From: Pelomonas sp. CA6
GTDB lineage: Bacteria > Pseudomonadota > Gammaproteobacteria > Burkholderiales > Burkholderiaceae_C
NCBI RefSeq assembly: GCF_022549225.1
Contig: NZ_JAKZFD010000001.1
Location: 1 to 64,000, forward strand
Direction of reading: 5' to 3'
Length of the DNA stretch: 64,000 bases
Shown here: positions 1 to 9,998 of the stretch, in pieces
How the letters are laid out: every line of letters starts with the position of its first letter
Numbering within the stretch: position 1 is the stretch's first letter
Made by a program: the position numbers and the translations under genes
Notes under the pieces: generated by a model
The model's database searches: none
What the model saw: the letters and a program-made list of their open reading frames with translations, nothing else
Told to the model about the DNA's origin: nothing

Positions 1-414
1 TGCTTCCTGCGGCGTGCAGCCGGGTCAAGGCTGGCCGTGAGGCCACCCGCAGGGCTCGGCCTTGAAGCGGCATCACGCCGAAGGACGCTCGCCGTGTGCG
101 GTGCCTGGCCGTTGAGGGCCTGGCACCGCTGACGGCAGAGGGCGACTCGCTCCTTGCCGCTGGCGGGAAGGCGGGGGATGGGTGAAAGGAGCCGCCGCCG
201 AAGGACGGCGGGCAGCAGCGGCAGGCGCCGATGCTGACGCGAAGGCGCACCCGCCCCCAGGCGGGTTGCCGCAGCGCTGCGGGGGCCGACCTCGTGCAGG
301 CGCGGTCCAAGCGCCGGGTCCGCGCCCACGCGGACGCATGAGGTTGGGGTGGGGAGTGCGTTGGGCGAAAGCTTGGCGAGTCCGAGCATCAAGACGCTCG
401 GCGACGGTAGCTCG
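1..414. other. gene-free GC-rich stretch
   Basis: No convincing protein is seen on either strand; the open frames here are Pro/Arg/Ala-rich translations typical of GC-rich non-coding DNA. The motif GCCGAAGGACG occurs in slightly varied form near 78 and 198, each time inside a local inverted repeat, so the stretch looks structured. The window begins inside it, so its left limit is unknown. Confidence 0.4.
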
Positions 415-815
415 ATGGATGTGAAGCCGTTCCAGGCTGAGCCGATCGGGAAGCTGTCACCCCTGAATTCCCAAGGACTGGAAAGCCTGAGGGTGTCGTT
501 GCCGTACTTCGCGGGCAGTGAGAACACTGCGGGCGTGCTGGGCAGCGGGACTTATGCGCTGCCGGAAATGAGCTATGCGGACCCTGCGGGCGGAGGCTCC
601 TGGTCCGGACTGCCGACGCTTTGGAAGGGTGGCGACTCGGGAACGGAAATCATGGGTCTGGCCGGGACTGCCCCTGTGGGTGAGCTTCGCCGTTTGAATG
701 GCCCCCTGGCCTTCAATGCCGAGTTGCCAGCCGGCGGCAGCTACATCGGCTATGCCGACCGCATGGGGCAGCGCTTCTTCGACGTGAACGACCCAGCCCA
801 GGACCACGCAGGTGG
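415..815 (+). pseudogene. fragment of an unrecognised coding sequence, 3' end lost
   Basis: The frame from ATG 415 (a GTG at 349 is also in frame) gives about 130 residues that look like real protein: mixed composition, several aromatic residues (SLPYF, GSWSG, TLWKGG, RFFDVND) and no Pro/Arg/Ala bias. I do not recognise the family. Around 800-830 the frame runs into DNA that encodes a GNAT acetyltransferase on the other strand, after which the translation turns into low-quality sequence. I infer a fragment whose original C-terminus was lost at a recombination or deletion junction. Codon third positions are less GC-rich than in neighbours, which would fit foreign origin. It could instead be a short genuine ORF. 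Confidence 0.35.
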
Positions 816-1303
816 AATACGAGGTCCCCGGCTTCATAGCTGTACAGCACAGGCGCTCCTGTGTGGACTTGCGTGTAACCGCCACGTTGAAGCAGGCTTT
901 GGCATTTTTTGTTCTCGGGAATGGTGGTCGCCCAGAAGCTTGCAATGCCGTAGGAGTGCTGAATCTCGGTATGCATCCAGGCCAGCGCCTCCTGCGCAAA
1001 GCCGTGGCCCCAGAAGGTTGGGCTGAACAGAAAGGCGACTTCGGCGATGGAGTCGTGCAGTGTTGCCTCCAGGCGCCCAAGCATCTGCCGTGTCGTTCGC
1101 TCTCGCACAAGGAAGTTGAGCCAGCGCTCGTTTCGTCTCGATGCGCCCGGCCCACGGAGAGCTCGCTCTCGGTCGAGGATGAAGTCCTCGGTCGTAGGAA
1201 TCCCGCCAATGTGTTCGTAAACCGCATGATGGCGGAGTAGCACCGCGAGCTCAGGCAAATGCTCTGCGCGGAGCTGTTCGATGTGTAAACGGGGAGTGCC
1301 CAA
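713..1303 (-). CDS. GNAT-family N-acetyltransferase (RimJ/RimL type), C-terminus probably replaced
   Basis: Residues 1-160 match the RimJ/RimL layout: an N-terminal strand TPRLHIEQL, the central VAFLFSPTFWGHGFAQEAL (acetyl-CoA loop region) and the late TTIPENKKCQSLLQRGGY helix that typically ends the fold. Such enzymes transfer acetyl from acetyl-CoA to amines of proteins or small molecules; the substrate is unknown. The start is a TTG at 1303 with a GAAAGG ribosome site 6 bases ahead. After about residue 160 (position 825) the sequence becomes Arg/Ser/Cys-rich and overlaps the opposing ORF fragment, so the native stop is probably lost and the gene may be a pseudogene. Confidence 0.6.
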   Translation of the reverse strand: MGTPRLHIEQLRAEHLPELAVLLRHHAVYEHIGGIPTTEDFILDRERALRGPGASRRNERWLNFLVRERTTRQMLGRLEATLHDSIAEVAFLFSPTFWGHGFAQEALAWMHTEIQHSYGIASFWATTIPENKKCQSLLQRGGYTQVHTGAPVLYSYEAGDLVFHLRGPGLGRSRRRSAAPCGRHSRCSCRRLATRH

Positions 1304-1490
1304 AGCGGCCCTTTCGCAGCCTGTTGTGATGTGCTTGTCAGTCTAAGTTTTTGGAAGTATTGCTTGATTGCCCCAAGCGCCAATCAGCCGACGTGGCCTA
1401 AGGGATACGGCCCGCTCTTGCGCTGCCTGTCGCAGCTGGCGGCGGAAGACGCGGCGCAGGGCAGCACCGATGCCACGAGTTAGTGACTAG

Positions 1491-3047
1491 CTAGCGCGCC
1501 CGCGGGCGGTCCAGCGTTCGTAGCACCTGCGCGAGTTTGCGGACGGCGGCGTCCAGTTCGTAGGGGGCATGGGCGGCGAAGCCCATCAGGAAGCCGGCCT
1601 GGCGCCGGCTGGTGGCGTACAGCGCGCTGAGGCCCAGCAGGTCGATGCCGGCGCGGCGCGCGGCGTCCAGCGCTTCGCGCTCGGGGAGGTCGCGGACAAA
1701 GAGGCAGGGCATCTGCAGCCCGCCCGCCGGCACGCGCGGCTCGAGCACGCCGGCCAGGTGCTGGCGCAGCAGCCGCGCCAGCACGTCGCGCCGTTCGGCA
1801 TAGACGGCGCGCAGATGGCGCACATGGGCGCCGAAGTGGCCGCCCTCGATGAAGCGCGCCAGCGTGAGCTGCGGGATGGGCGCGCTGTGCCCGTCCATCA
1901 GGGTGCGGGCCACGGTCATGGGCGCCACCAGCGCCGGCGGCAGCAGCATGTAGGCGATGCGCAGGCCGGGGAAGAGGGACTTGGTGAAGGTGCCGATGTA
2001 GAGGGTGCGCTCCTGCGGGTCCAGCCCCTGCAGGCAGGCGGTGGGCTTGCCGGCGTAGTGGAACTCGCTGTCGTAGTCGTCCTCGATGATCCAGCCCTGG
2101 TGCTCGCGGGCCCATTCGATGATGGCCAGGCGCCGGTCCAGCGCCAGCGTGGCCCCGGTGGGGAACTGGTGCGAGGGCGTCAGGAACACGGCGCGGGCGG
2201 ATTCGCCGGGCCGGGCGGCGGCGCGGCGCAGCAGGTCGGCGCGCAGGCCGTCGGCGTCCACCGGCACGGGCACGCCCTGCAGCCCGGCGGCCTCGAAGGC
2301 CTTGCGCGCGCCGTGGTAGGCGGGGTCTTCGATGAAGAGGCGATCACCGGGGTCCAGCAGCACGTTGGCGCACAGGGTCAGGGCTTGCTGGGAGCTGGTG
2401 AGCACCAGCACGCGCTCGGGCGTGGCGCGGGCGCCGCGCTCGAGGTTGAGGTAGTCGGCGATGGCGCCGCGCAGCGCCTCCATGCCCTGCGGCGGGCTGT
2501 GCAGCAGCGCCTGCGTGCCATGTTCCTTGAGCACCTGGCGTTGCAGGCGCTCCCAGGTCTGCAGCGGAAAGCTGCGCGTTTCGGGCACGCCCGGCGCGAA
2601 GGCGCTTGGCGCGAGGAAGTCGCGCACGCCGCCGCCGTGGAACAGCGCGCTGCCGCGCTGGCTGAGGCGCGGCGCTTCGTGTCGGCCGCTGCCGCCGCGC
2701 CGAGCCGTGGCGCCGCCGGTCAGGCGCTGCGCGCGCTCAGACACGAAGCTGCCGCTGCCCACGCGGCGCTCGATGAAGCCTTCGGCATGCAGCTGGCCGT
2801 AGGCCGCTTCGACGGTATCGCGCGAAACGCCCAGCGATCCGGCCAGCGCGCGCGAGGCGGGCAGCGGACGGCCGGCATCCAGCGCGCCGTCCAGAATCAG
2901 CTGGCGGATGGCGCGCTGCACGCGCGCGTGCAGGGGCAGGGCGCCGTGGGCGGGGTCGCCGATCCAGGCCTTGACGGATTCCAGTTGGGCGGTCTTGAAC
3001 AATTGGTCGGTATGCCTGGCGATAAATGGCGGGGAACCGCCGGCCAT
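1491..3047 (-). CDS. MocR/PdxR-family regulator: GntR helix-turn-helix plus aminotransferase-like domain
   Basis: The 518-residue protein has a GntR winged helix at about 38-105 (RALAGSLGVSRDTVEAAYGQL) followed by a class I aminotransferase fold. PLP-binding features are visible: WIIEDDYDSEF and the Schiff-base lysine K356 in TFTKSLFPG. MocR proteins bind PLP and usually control PLP synthesis, GABA or aminosulfonate use; here the target is unknown. It is divergent from the benE-like transporter with only 21 bp between starts, so the shared promoter is the obvious site of action. Length is normal for the family. Start ATG 3047 follows the family N-terminus without extension. Confidence 0.85.
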   Translation of the reverse strand: MAGGSPPFIARHTDQLFKTAQLESVKAWIGDPAHGALPLHARVQRAIRQLILDGALDAGRPLPASRALAGSLGVSRDTVEAAYGQLHAEGFIERRVGSGSFVSERAQRLTGGATARRGGSGRHEAPRLSQRGSALFHGGGVRDFLAPSAFAPGVPETRSFPLQTWERLQRQVLKEHGTQALLHSPPQGMEALRGAIADYLNLERGARATPERVLVLTSSQQALTLCANVLLDPGDRLFIEDPAYHGARKAFEAAGLQGVPVPVDADGLRADLLRRAAARPGESARAVFLTPSHQFPTGATLALDRRLAIIEWAREHQGWIIEDDYDSEFHYAGKPTACLQGLDPQERTLYIGTFTKSLFPGLRIAYMLLPPALVAPMTVARTLMDGHSAPIPQLTLARFIEGGHFGAHVRHLRAVYAERRDVLARLLRQHLAGVLEPRVPAGGLQMPCLFVRDLPEREALDAARRAGIDLLGLSALYATSRRQAGFLMGFAAHAPYELDAAVRKLAQVLRTLDRPRAR

Positions 3048-3068
3048 TATGGGGCTACAAATCGGGCC

Positions 3069-4373
3069 ATGAACGCTGCCCCGTCACCCGCTCCCTCCTC
3101 GTCGCCATCGTCCTCCGCGCCGCTGCGCTGGAGCGACCTCGCCCACCCGGTGGTGGCCGGGTTGATCTCGGTGATCGTCAACTACGGCGGCACCTTCATC
3201 CTGGTGTTCCAGGCCGCGAAGGTGGCCGGGCTGGGCGCGGAGCTGACGGCGTCGTGGGTGTGGTCGGTGTCCATCGGCGTGGGCGTGACCGGGCTGCTGC
3301 TGAGCTGGATGAGCCGCGAGCCCATCATCACCGCCTGGTCCACGCCGGCGGCCGCCTTCCTGGTCACCGCGCTGGCGGGCACGCCGTATGCGGAGGCGGT
3401 GGGGGCTTACCTGATCTCGGCGGCGGCCTTCGTGGCGCTGGGGCTGTCGGGCTGGTTCGAACGGGTGATCCGCCTCATTCCGCCCGGGGTCGCGGCGGGG
3501 CTGCTGGCGGGCATCCTGCTGCAGTTCGGCATCGGCGCCTTCGCGGGCGTGAGCGTGGACCCGCTGCTGGCCGGGCTGCTGATCGTGGCCTATGTGCTGC
3601 TGAAGCGCTTCACGGCGCGCTACGCGGTGGTGGGCATCCTGGTGCTGGGGCTGGCCTTCTTGCTGCTGCAGCAGCGCGTGGACCTGTCGGGCCTGCGGCT
3701 GGAGCTGGCCCGGCCGGTGTTCACCGCGCCGGCGTTTTCGCTCAACGCCTTGCTGAGCGTGGCGCTGCCCCTGTTCCTGATCACGCTGACCGGCCAGTAC
3801 ATGCCGGGCATGCTGGTGCTGCGCAACGATGGCTTCAAGACCAGCGCCAACCCCATCGTGACCGTCACTGGGCTGGGGTCGCTGCTGATGGCACCGTTCG
3901 GCTCGCATGCCTTCAACATCGCCGCGATCACGGCCGCCATCTGCACCGGCCGCGAGGCGCACGACGACCCGTCGCGGCGCTGGATCGCGGGCATCGCCGC
4001 CGGGCTGTTCTACATCCTGGTGGGCGTGTTCGGGGTGACGCTGGCGGCGGTGTTCATGGCCTTCCCGTCCACCTTCATCACCACGCTGGCGGGCCTGGCG
4101 CTGCTGGGCACGATAGGCGGCAGCCTGGCCAGTGCGCTGGCTGACGCGCGCACGCGCGAGGCGTCGCTGATCACCTTCCTGGCCGCCGCGGCCAACATCC
4201 AGCTGGTTGGCATCGGCGGCGCCTTCTGGGGACTGGTGATCGGGCTGCTGGCGCATGCGGTGCTGCATGGCCGGCTGCCGCGCCGCGCCGCCGCGGTGGC
4301 GGTACAGCCCGAACGCCATGCGCCGGCCCGCCCCGCTTCCGTTTCTTCCCCTGGCTCAGGAGTTCGCCCGTGA
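3069..4373 (+). CDS. benE: benzoate/H+ symporter BenE-family membrane protein
   Basis: A 434-residue very hydrophobic protein with about 11-12 membrane segments. BenE hallmarks include LAHPVVAGLISVIVNYGG near the N-terminus, the ITAWSTPAAAFLVTA segment and QYMPGMLVLRNDGF with the following PFGSHAFNIAAITAAI. Family members import benzoate with protons across the inner membrane. No benzoate catabolic genes lie next to it, so the true substrate is open. The start ATG 3069 is chosen because the family similarity begins shortly after it; the frame is open far upstream but that part is antisense to the MocR gene. The stop overlaps the next start. Confidence 0.85.
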   Translation: MNAAPSPAPSSSPSSSAPLRWSDLAHPVVAGLISVIVNYGGTFILVFQAAKVAGLGAELTASWVWSVSIGVGVTGLLLSWMSREPIITAWSTPAAAFLVTALAGTPYAEAVGAYLISAAAFVALGLSGWFERVIRLIPPGVAAGLLAGILLQFGIGAFAGVSVDPLLAGLLIVAYVLLKRFTARYAVVGILVLGLAFLLLQQRVDLSGLRLELARPVFTAPAFSLNALLSVALPLFLITLTGQYMPGMLVLRNDGFKTSANPIVTVTGLGSLLMAPFGSHAFNIAAITAAICTGREAHDDPSRRWIAGIAAGLFYILVGVFGVTLAAVFMAFPSTFITTLAGLALLGTIGGSLASALADARTREASLITFLAAAANIQLVGIGGAFWGLVIGLLAHAVLHGRLPRRAAAVAVQPERHAPARPASVSSPGSGVRP

Positions 4374-5197
4374 TGCCCCGCCCGCCCGACACCCAGACCC
4401 GCCACGACCAGCACGGCCGCTATCCCGAGGCCGCGACGGTGGAGGACTTTCGCCGCAACCTGGCGGCGGTGCGCGCGCGCATCGAGGCCGCCTGCCGGCG
4501 CGCGGACCGCGACCCGGGCACGGTGCGCCTGCTGCCGGTCAGCAAGACCAAGCCTGAGGCCAGCCTGCGCCTGGCGCATGCCGCGGGATGCCGGATGCTG
4601 GGCGAGAACAAGGTGCAGGAAGCGCATGGCAAATGGGAGGCGATGCGGGACCTGACCGACCTGCGTTGGTCGGTCATCGGCCATCTGCAGACCAACAAGG
4701 CCCGGCTGGTGGCGCGCTTCGCGACCGAGTTCCAGGCGCTGGACAGCCTGCGCGTGGCGGAGGCGCTGGACCGCCGCCTGCAGGCCGAGGGGCGGGCGCT
4801 GGACGTGTTCGTGCAGATCAACACCTCGGGCGAGGCGAGCAAGTACGGCCTGGCGCCGGAGGAGGTGCCGGCCTTCGTGCGGGCGTTGCCGGCGTACGCC
4901 GGCCTGCGCGTGCGCGGGCTGATGACACTGGCGCTGTTTTCCAGCGAGGCCGAACGGGTGCGCCACTGCTTTGCGCGGCTGCGCGCCCTGCGCGATCGGC
5001 TGCGCCAGGAGGCGCCGGCCGGGGTCGCGCCGGACGAGCTGTCCATGGGCATGTCGGGCGACTTCGAAATCGCCATCGAGGAGGGCGCCACCGTGGTACG
5101 CGTGGGCCAGGCCATCTTTGGTGCCCGGCCCTTGCCGGACAGCTTCTACTGGCCCGGCGCGGCGGGGGAGGGCGACCAGACCGCGCCCGCAGGCTGA
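4373..5197 (+). CDS. yggS: YggS-family pyridoxal-phosphate-binding protein
   Basis: A 274-residue PLP homeostasis protein with a single alanine-racemase-like TIM barrel. The PLP lysine is K58 in LLPVSKTKP, followed by GENKVQEAHGKW and WSVIGHLQTNKAR, all signature YggS segments; SMGMSGDFEIAIEEGATVVRVG near the end forms the phosphate-binding part. YggS buffers cytosolic PLP and affects amino-acid metabolism; it is not an active racemase. ATG 4373 overlaps the benE stop (a GTG at 4370 is an alternative), which indicates co-translation. The N-terminus is about 20 residues longer than in E. coli. The MocR regulator two genes away also binds PLP, which may or may not be a functional link. Confidence 0.9.
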   Translation: MPRPPDTQTRHDQHGRYPEAATVEDFRRNLAAVRARIEAACRRADRDPGTVRLLPVSKTKPEASLRLAHAAGCRMLGENKVQEAHGKWEAMRDLTDLRWSVIGHLQTNKARLVARFATEFQALDSLRVAEALDRRLQAEGRALDVFVQINTSGEASKYGLAPEEVPAFVRALPAYAGLRVRGLMTLALFSSEAERVRHCFARLRALRDRLRQEAPAGVAPDELSMGMSGDFEIAIEEGATVVRVGQAIFGARPLPDSFYWPGAAGEGDQTAPAG

Positions 5198-5214
5198 GCG
5201 CGGAGCCGGTCGCA

Positions 5215-5236
5215 GTGGCGCGAGTGCCGGCGCCAC
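5215..5236 (+). terminator. hairpin after yggS
   Basis: Arms GTGGCGC and GCGCCAC pair perfectly over an 8-base loop, 18 bp after the yggS stop. There is no downstream T-run, so it is a terminator-like hairpin and not a canonical intrinsic terminator. Confidence 0.4.
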
Positions 5237-5458
5237 CCGGTCCGAGCAATTGTGGTATCCTCGCGCTCATAGATTCGCACAAGACCGTTCTTCCAAGGTC
5301 TTACTGCAGCCCCGCTGGTCTCCCCCAGGCCTCATCTCGCGAGCGGCTCGCTACAGCTTCACCCCGCTGATTGTTCTTGAGTGTTTCTGTCTCCATGTGC
5401 CATGGCGGCGTACGGAGTGCGTTTGCATATTCACCCCCTCTTTTTCAAAGGAAACACC

Positions 5459-5671
5459 ATGAACACTCAAACCGGCATCGTGAAGTGGTTCGACGACGGC
5501 AAGGGCTTCGGCTTCATCACCCCCAGTGATGGCAGCAAGGACCTGTTCGCCCACCACAGCGAAATCCGCAACAACGGCGGCTTCCGCACGCTGGCCGAAG
5601 GCGCGCAGGTCGAGTTCGAAGTTAAGCAAGGCCCCAAGGGCCTGCAAGCCGCGAACATCCGCGCGCTCTGA
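5459..5671 (+). CDS. cold-shock domain protein (CspA family)
   Basis: A 70-residue protein made of one cold-shock domain with RNP1 (KGFGFITP) and RNP2 (DLFAHHS) and the usual [13 protein letters not shown] opening. It binds single-stranded nucleic acid and acts as an RNA chaperone in the cytoplasm. Start ATG 5459 has AAAGGA just upstream. The 261-bp leader between yggS and this gene is long and fairly T-rich near the start, as is usual for csp genes whose leaders fold according to temperature; the promoter was not located. Paralogue identity (cspA, cspD, cspE) cannot be assigned from sequence alone. Confidence 0.95.
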   Translation: MNTQTGIVKWFDDGKGFGFITPSDGSKDLFAHHSEIRNNGGFRTLAEGAQVEFEVKQGPKGLQAANIRAL

Positions 5672-5690
5672 TCGCCAAGCCACTGCCGTC

Positions 5691-5714
5691 GAGGGGCGCG
5701 GCCAATCGCCCCTC
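5691..5714 (+). terminator. hairpin after the cold-shock gene
   Basis: GAGGGGCG pairs with CGCCCCTC across an 8-base loop, 19 bp after the stop codon. No T-run follows, so partial termination or mRNA 3'-end protection is as likely as true termination. Confidence 0.45.
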
Positions 5715-5772
5715 ACACCTCCCAAACCGCGCCAAGACGGTTCCCGCCGATCAAGGCGCACACCTCAAGAAG

Positions 5773-5991
5773 ATGATGCAAAGAAACAGCATTGAGGTGG
5801 GGCGCTTTTCTGTCTCACCGATGACCAAAACCGATACCGATGGCCGCTTCGTCGCCTCGGTGTCCATTCGCTCCGGCACGGGTGCCGCGAGCACGGATCG
5901 CGTCTGGCGATTCGAACCCCGCTTCTCGAACGCCGAAGCCGCCTTGCGCTTCGCTGCCAACGAAGGCGTTGCCTGGGCGCTCACGCATTGA
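5773..5991 (+). CDS. small conserved protein of unknown function
   Basis: A 72-residue protein (start ATG 5773 or 5776). It contains VGRFSVSPMTKTDTDGRFVASVSIRSGTG split by short linkers and ends with FSNAEAALRFAANEGVAWAL. It has the look of a compact beta-strand domain followed by an amphipathic helix, with no signal peptide or membrane segment. Small proteins of this type are common near csp genes in Burkholderiales, from general recall and not from a search. Function unknown. Confidence 0.7.
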   Translation: MMQRNSIEVGRFSVSPMTKTDTDGRFVASVSIRSGTGAASTDRVWRFEPRFSNAEAALRFAANEGVAWALTH

Positions 5992-6072
5992 GCGCCGATT
6001 TATCAACCGGTGGCCGGGCGTCATCGGGCGACTTGAGTTGCCCGGTCCCTGGCACCCCTCACGAGGTTCCCT

Positions 6073-6333
6073 ATGGCCAAAGAAGAGCTCATTGAGATGC
6101 GCGGCACCGTCAACGAGGTGCTGCCCGACTCCCGCTTCCGGGTCACCCTCGAGAACGGCCACGAGGTCATTGCCTACACCGGCGGCAAGATGCGCAAGCA
6201 TCACATCCGCATCCTGGCCGGCGACGCCGTGACGCTGGAGCTGTCGGCCTACGACCTGTCCAAGGGCCGGATCACCTTCCGTCACCTGGAGCGTCGCTCC
6301 CCGCCTCCCAGCGGCGGATCCATGCGCCGGTAA
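6073..6333 (+). CDS. infA: translation initiation factor IF-1
   Basis: An 86-residue S1/OB-fold protein beginning [20 protein letters not shown] with the standard [15 protein letters not shown] and [14 protein letters not shown] segments. IF-1 binds the A site of the 30S subunit and helps IF-2 and IF-3 select the initiator tRNA. The last 15 or so residues ([11 protein letters not shown]) exceed the usual 72 and are typical of the second infA copy found in Betaproteobacteria next to csp genes. The copy in the ribosomal-protein operon would lie outside this window. Confidence 0.95.
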   Translation: MAKEELIEMRGTVNEVLPDSRFRVTLENGHEVIAYTGGKMRKHHIRILAGDAVTLELSAYDLSKGRITFRHLERRSPPPSGGSMRR

Positions 6334-6643
6334 TTCGCCATCGCACGGTTTCTTCAGCTGTCTGCCCTGGGGTTTGCTCCAGCGAGTACTCCGACCGCGC
6401 GTGCATGCACGACAAGGGTGTCCGTCGCTGTCGGCTCGGGCTGGCCGCCACGGGTCACCCTTGCGGGAACTCAACGGGGTGCCGGGCTTTGACGGCTGTG
6501 CGCTACGATGCTCACATAGACCGTGAGCCGATCAACCCGAAGCCTTCGCTTCGTTCGATCTCTTCGAGCGCGCCGCAAGTCCTCGCCTTGATTGCCTGGC
6601 GCATCTGTTCGGGCCACACGCCGTGGCTCGAAACGCGAGGAGT
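6334..6643. other. 310-bp intergenic region after infA
   Basis: No ORF with protein-like composition is seen. A TTGACG hexamer at 6489-6494 could be a -35 element for the downstream small genes, but no good -10 box follows at the right distance. A weak ribosome site GCGAGGAG precedes the next gene. Confidence 0.3.
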
Positions 6644-6919
6644 ATGAGCATGTCTATCCCGCTGGAGCCCGAGGCGCTCCGCGATTCTTTGCGCACGAGC
6701 GTGGACGCGCTGCAACGGCGCCAAGCGAACGAAATTCCCGAGCCTTTGATTGATCGGCTCGTCGAGCTGGACTGGCTCGAATGGAATGGCGGTGCGCTGC
6801 GCCTCACCACAACGGGTGAGAACATCTACCGAAAGGCCGTGGCACTCTGGCGCGCAAGTCCGGGGTCTGCACCGAGCCCCCCACAGGCAACCCGTCACTC
6901 AGGAGTCTCCAATGGCTAA
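6644..6919 (+). CDS. hypothetical protein, possible small winged-helix fold
   Basis: A 91-residue cytosolic protein, unknown family. The part RRQANEIPEPLIDRLVELDW followed by LEWNGGALRLTTTGENIYRK resembles a small winged-helix unit in which a recognition helix is followed by a beta wing, but this is inference from pattern only. Start ATG 6644 or 6650; GAGG at 6637-6640 is better spaced for 6650. The 3' end overlaps the next small gene by 8 bp, so both are probably translated from one message. Confidence 0.6.
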   Translation: MSMSIPLEPEALRDSLRTSVDALQRRQANEIPEPLIDRLVELDWLEWNGGALRLTTTGENIYRKAVALWRASPGSAPSPPQATRHSGVSNG

Positions 6920-7052
6920 GCCCAACTACCAGTTCGAGAAGCGTCAGCGGGAATTGGCCAAGCAGCGGAAGAAGCAGGAGAAGGCGCAACGCAAGGCGGC
7001 TGCTCCTTCTCCGGCCGAGTCGGATGAACCCAAGGTGCCGGCGGAAAGCTGA
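6912..7052 (+). CDS. 46-residue Lys/Arg-rich small protein
   Basis: Start ATG 6912 with AGGAG 7-8 bases before it. The protein opens MAKPNYQFEKRQRELAKQRK and continues as a charged Lys/Gln/Arg helix, ending in a Pro/Glu-rich tail. Small proteins of this kind (MAKPNYxFEKRQRE...) are widespread in Beta- and Gammaproteobacteria and are of unknown function, possibly nucleic-acid associated because of their charge. The start lies within the end of the preceding gene. Confidence 0.8.
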   Translation: MAKPNYQFEKRQRELAKQRKKQEKAQRKAAAPSPAESDEPKVPAES

Positions 7053-7102
7053 GCGGCTCGCGGACCTGCCAAGGGCAGGCGCTGCACGCCAGGCCGCAAG
7101 AA

Positions 7103-7133
7103 AAAACGGCGCCGTGTCACACGGCGCCGTTTT
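7103..7133. terminator. bidirectional intrinsic terminator
   Basis: AAAACGGCGCCGT pairs with ACGGCGCCGTTTT around GTCAC, giving a 13-bp perfect stem with A- and T-tracts on the flanks. It lies between two convergent gene sets (the small genes on plus, nirS-nirM on minus) and should stop transcription in both directions. Confidence 0.9.
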
Positions 7134-7154
7134 CGTTTGGGGTCTGACGATGGG

Positions 7155-7529
7155 CTAGCTCTGGCTCAGGATCCAGCCCACGGCGTCCTTGAGCTCCGCG
7201 TCGGAGATTTTGTCCGGGCCGGTGGGCGGCATCGGAATGGGACCGAAGCTGCCCTTGCCACCGGTGCGCACCTTCTGCACCAGCGTGGCGCCGACGTCCT
7301 GGCCCTTGTACTTCGCGGCGATGTCCTTGAAGGCCGGCCCGACCAGCTTCTTGTCCTTGACATGGCAGGCCATGCAGCCGGCCTTGCTCAGGCTGTCGGG
7401 CTGGGCCCGGGCGCTGCCCGGCAGGGCCAGCACCAGGCCTGCTGCCAGGGCCAGCAGCGCGAGCGCCTGGACCGGTGCCCGCGCCCCCGCGGCGGGGGGC
7501 GCGAGGCGGATGCGGGAAGAGTTGCGCAT
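7155..7529 (-). CDS. nirM: cytochrome c551-type monoheme electron donor to nitrite reductase
   Basis: A 124-residue exported class I cytochrome c. A long N-terminal region ends in a signal peptide with cleavage near ARA (residue 42). The heme site is CMACH at 52-56, followed by KKLVGPAFKDIAAKY, and the Met ligand lies in GPIPMPPTG, the usual c551/c8 layout. In the periplasm such proteins carry electrons from the bc1 complex to NirS. It follows nirS by 16 bp on the same strand, so the two form one transcript ended by the strong terminator downstream. Confidence 0.85.
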   Translation of the reverse strand: MRNSSRIRLAPPAAGARAPVQALALLALAAGLVLALPGSARAQPDSLSKAGCMACHVKDKKLVGPAFKDIAAKYKGQDVGATLVQKVRTGGKGSFGPIPMPPTGPDKISDAELKDAVGWILSQS

Positions 7530-7545
7530 GTCCGCCTCCGTCGGG

Positions 7546-9477
<1,932 letters not shown>

Positions 9478-9870
9478 TCAGGCCGGCGCCGCGCCGCCGG
9501 GGTGCAGTTCGTCGCGCAGGCGCTCGAACAGCGCGTCGGCCTGGGCCGGGTCGAACTGGGCGTGGTAGTGCTTGCGCACGCCGTGCTGATGCAGCATCAC
9601 GTGGCGGTCAGGCCGCAGGCCCTGGCGTTCCAGGCAGGCGCGCGTGCAGGCCAGCACGCAGCCGTCCAGCGCCAGGATGGGGCGGCCGGCGGACTGCGCG
9701 TCCACGGCCTTGCGCACCAGGCTGGGCACGCCGCCGCCCACGCCGGCGATGCAGGACATTTCGGCCAACCCGGCGCGGTCCAGCCGCAGCGCCAGATGGT
9801 TGGCCATCTGCGCCGCGTCGGAACAGCCGGAGCAGCTGTAGACCAGCGGGAGTTCGCCTGGGTTTGCCAT
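9478..9870 (-). CDS. DGC-domain protein, putative zinc-binding
   Basis: A 130-residue cytosolic protein of the DGC family, named for the Asp-Gly-Cys motif seen here in LALDGCVLACTRACLE. A second Cys pair sits near the N-terminus (YSCSGCSDAAQ). The family is annotated as putative zinc binding with no established function. Start ATG 9870 (or 9879/9906). It is divergent from the DUF2249-NnrS genes and downstream of the nirS promoter region in the same orientation as nirS. His-rich HQHGVRKHYHAQF near the end may add metal ligands. Its place within a denitrification cluster suggests a role in metal or NO stress, which is inference. Confidence 0.75.
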   Translation of the reverse strand: MANPGELPLVYSCSGCSDAAQMANHLALRLDRAGLAEMSCIAGVGGGVPSLVRKAVDAQSAGRPILALDGCVLACTRACLERQGLRPDRHVMLHQHGVRKHYHAQFDPAQADALFERLRDELHPGGAAPA

Positions 9871-9998
9871 GGCCGGCATGGTGTCGACGCCACGGCCCCT
9901 GTGCATTGCGCCACATCAAAAGCGGTATCCGCCATATTGCTTTAAGCCAAGACCGACCCGACAATTGCTTCATCTTCAATACATCTTTAAAGACCTCC

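Noticed and set aside
1569-3068. Upstream extension of the benE frame by about 500 codons
   Set aside because: The added part is antisense to the MocR gene and has the Gly/Ala/Gln-rich composition of a shadow frame; BenE similarity starts at 3069.
9937-9950. TTG-N8-CAA element before the DUF2249 gene as a true Dnr box
   Set aside because: The half sites match only in three bases and the core is asymmetric; it is mentioned only as a weak possibility.
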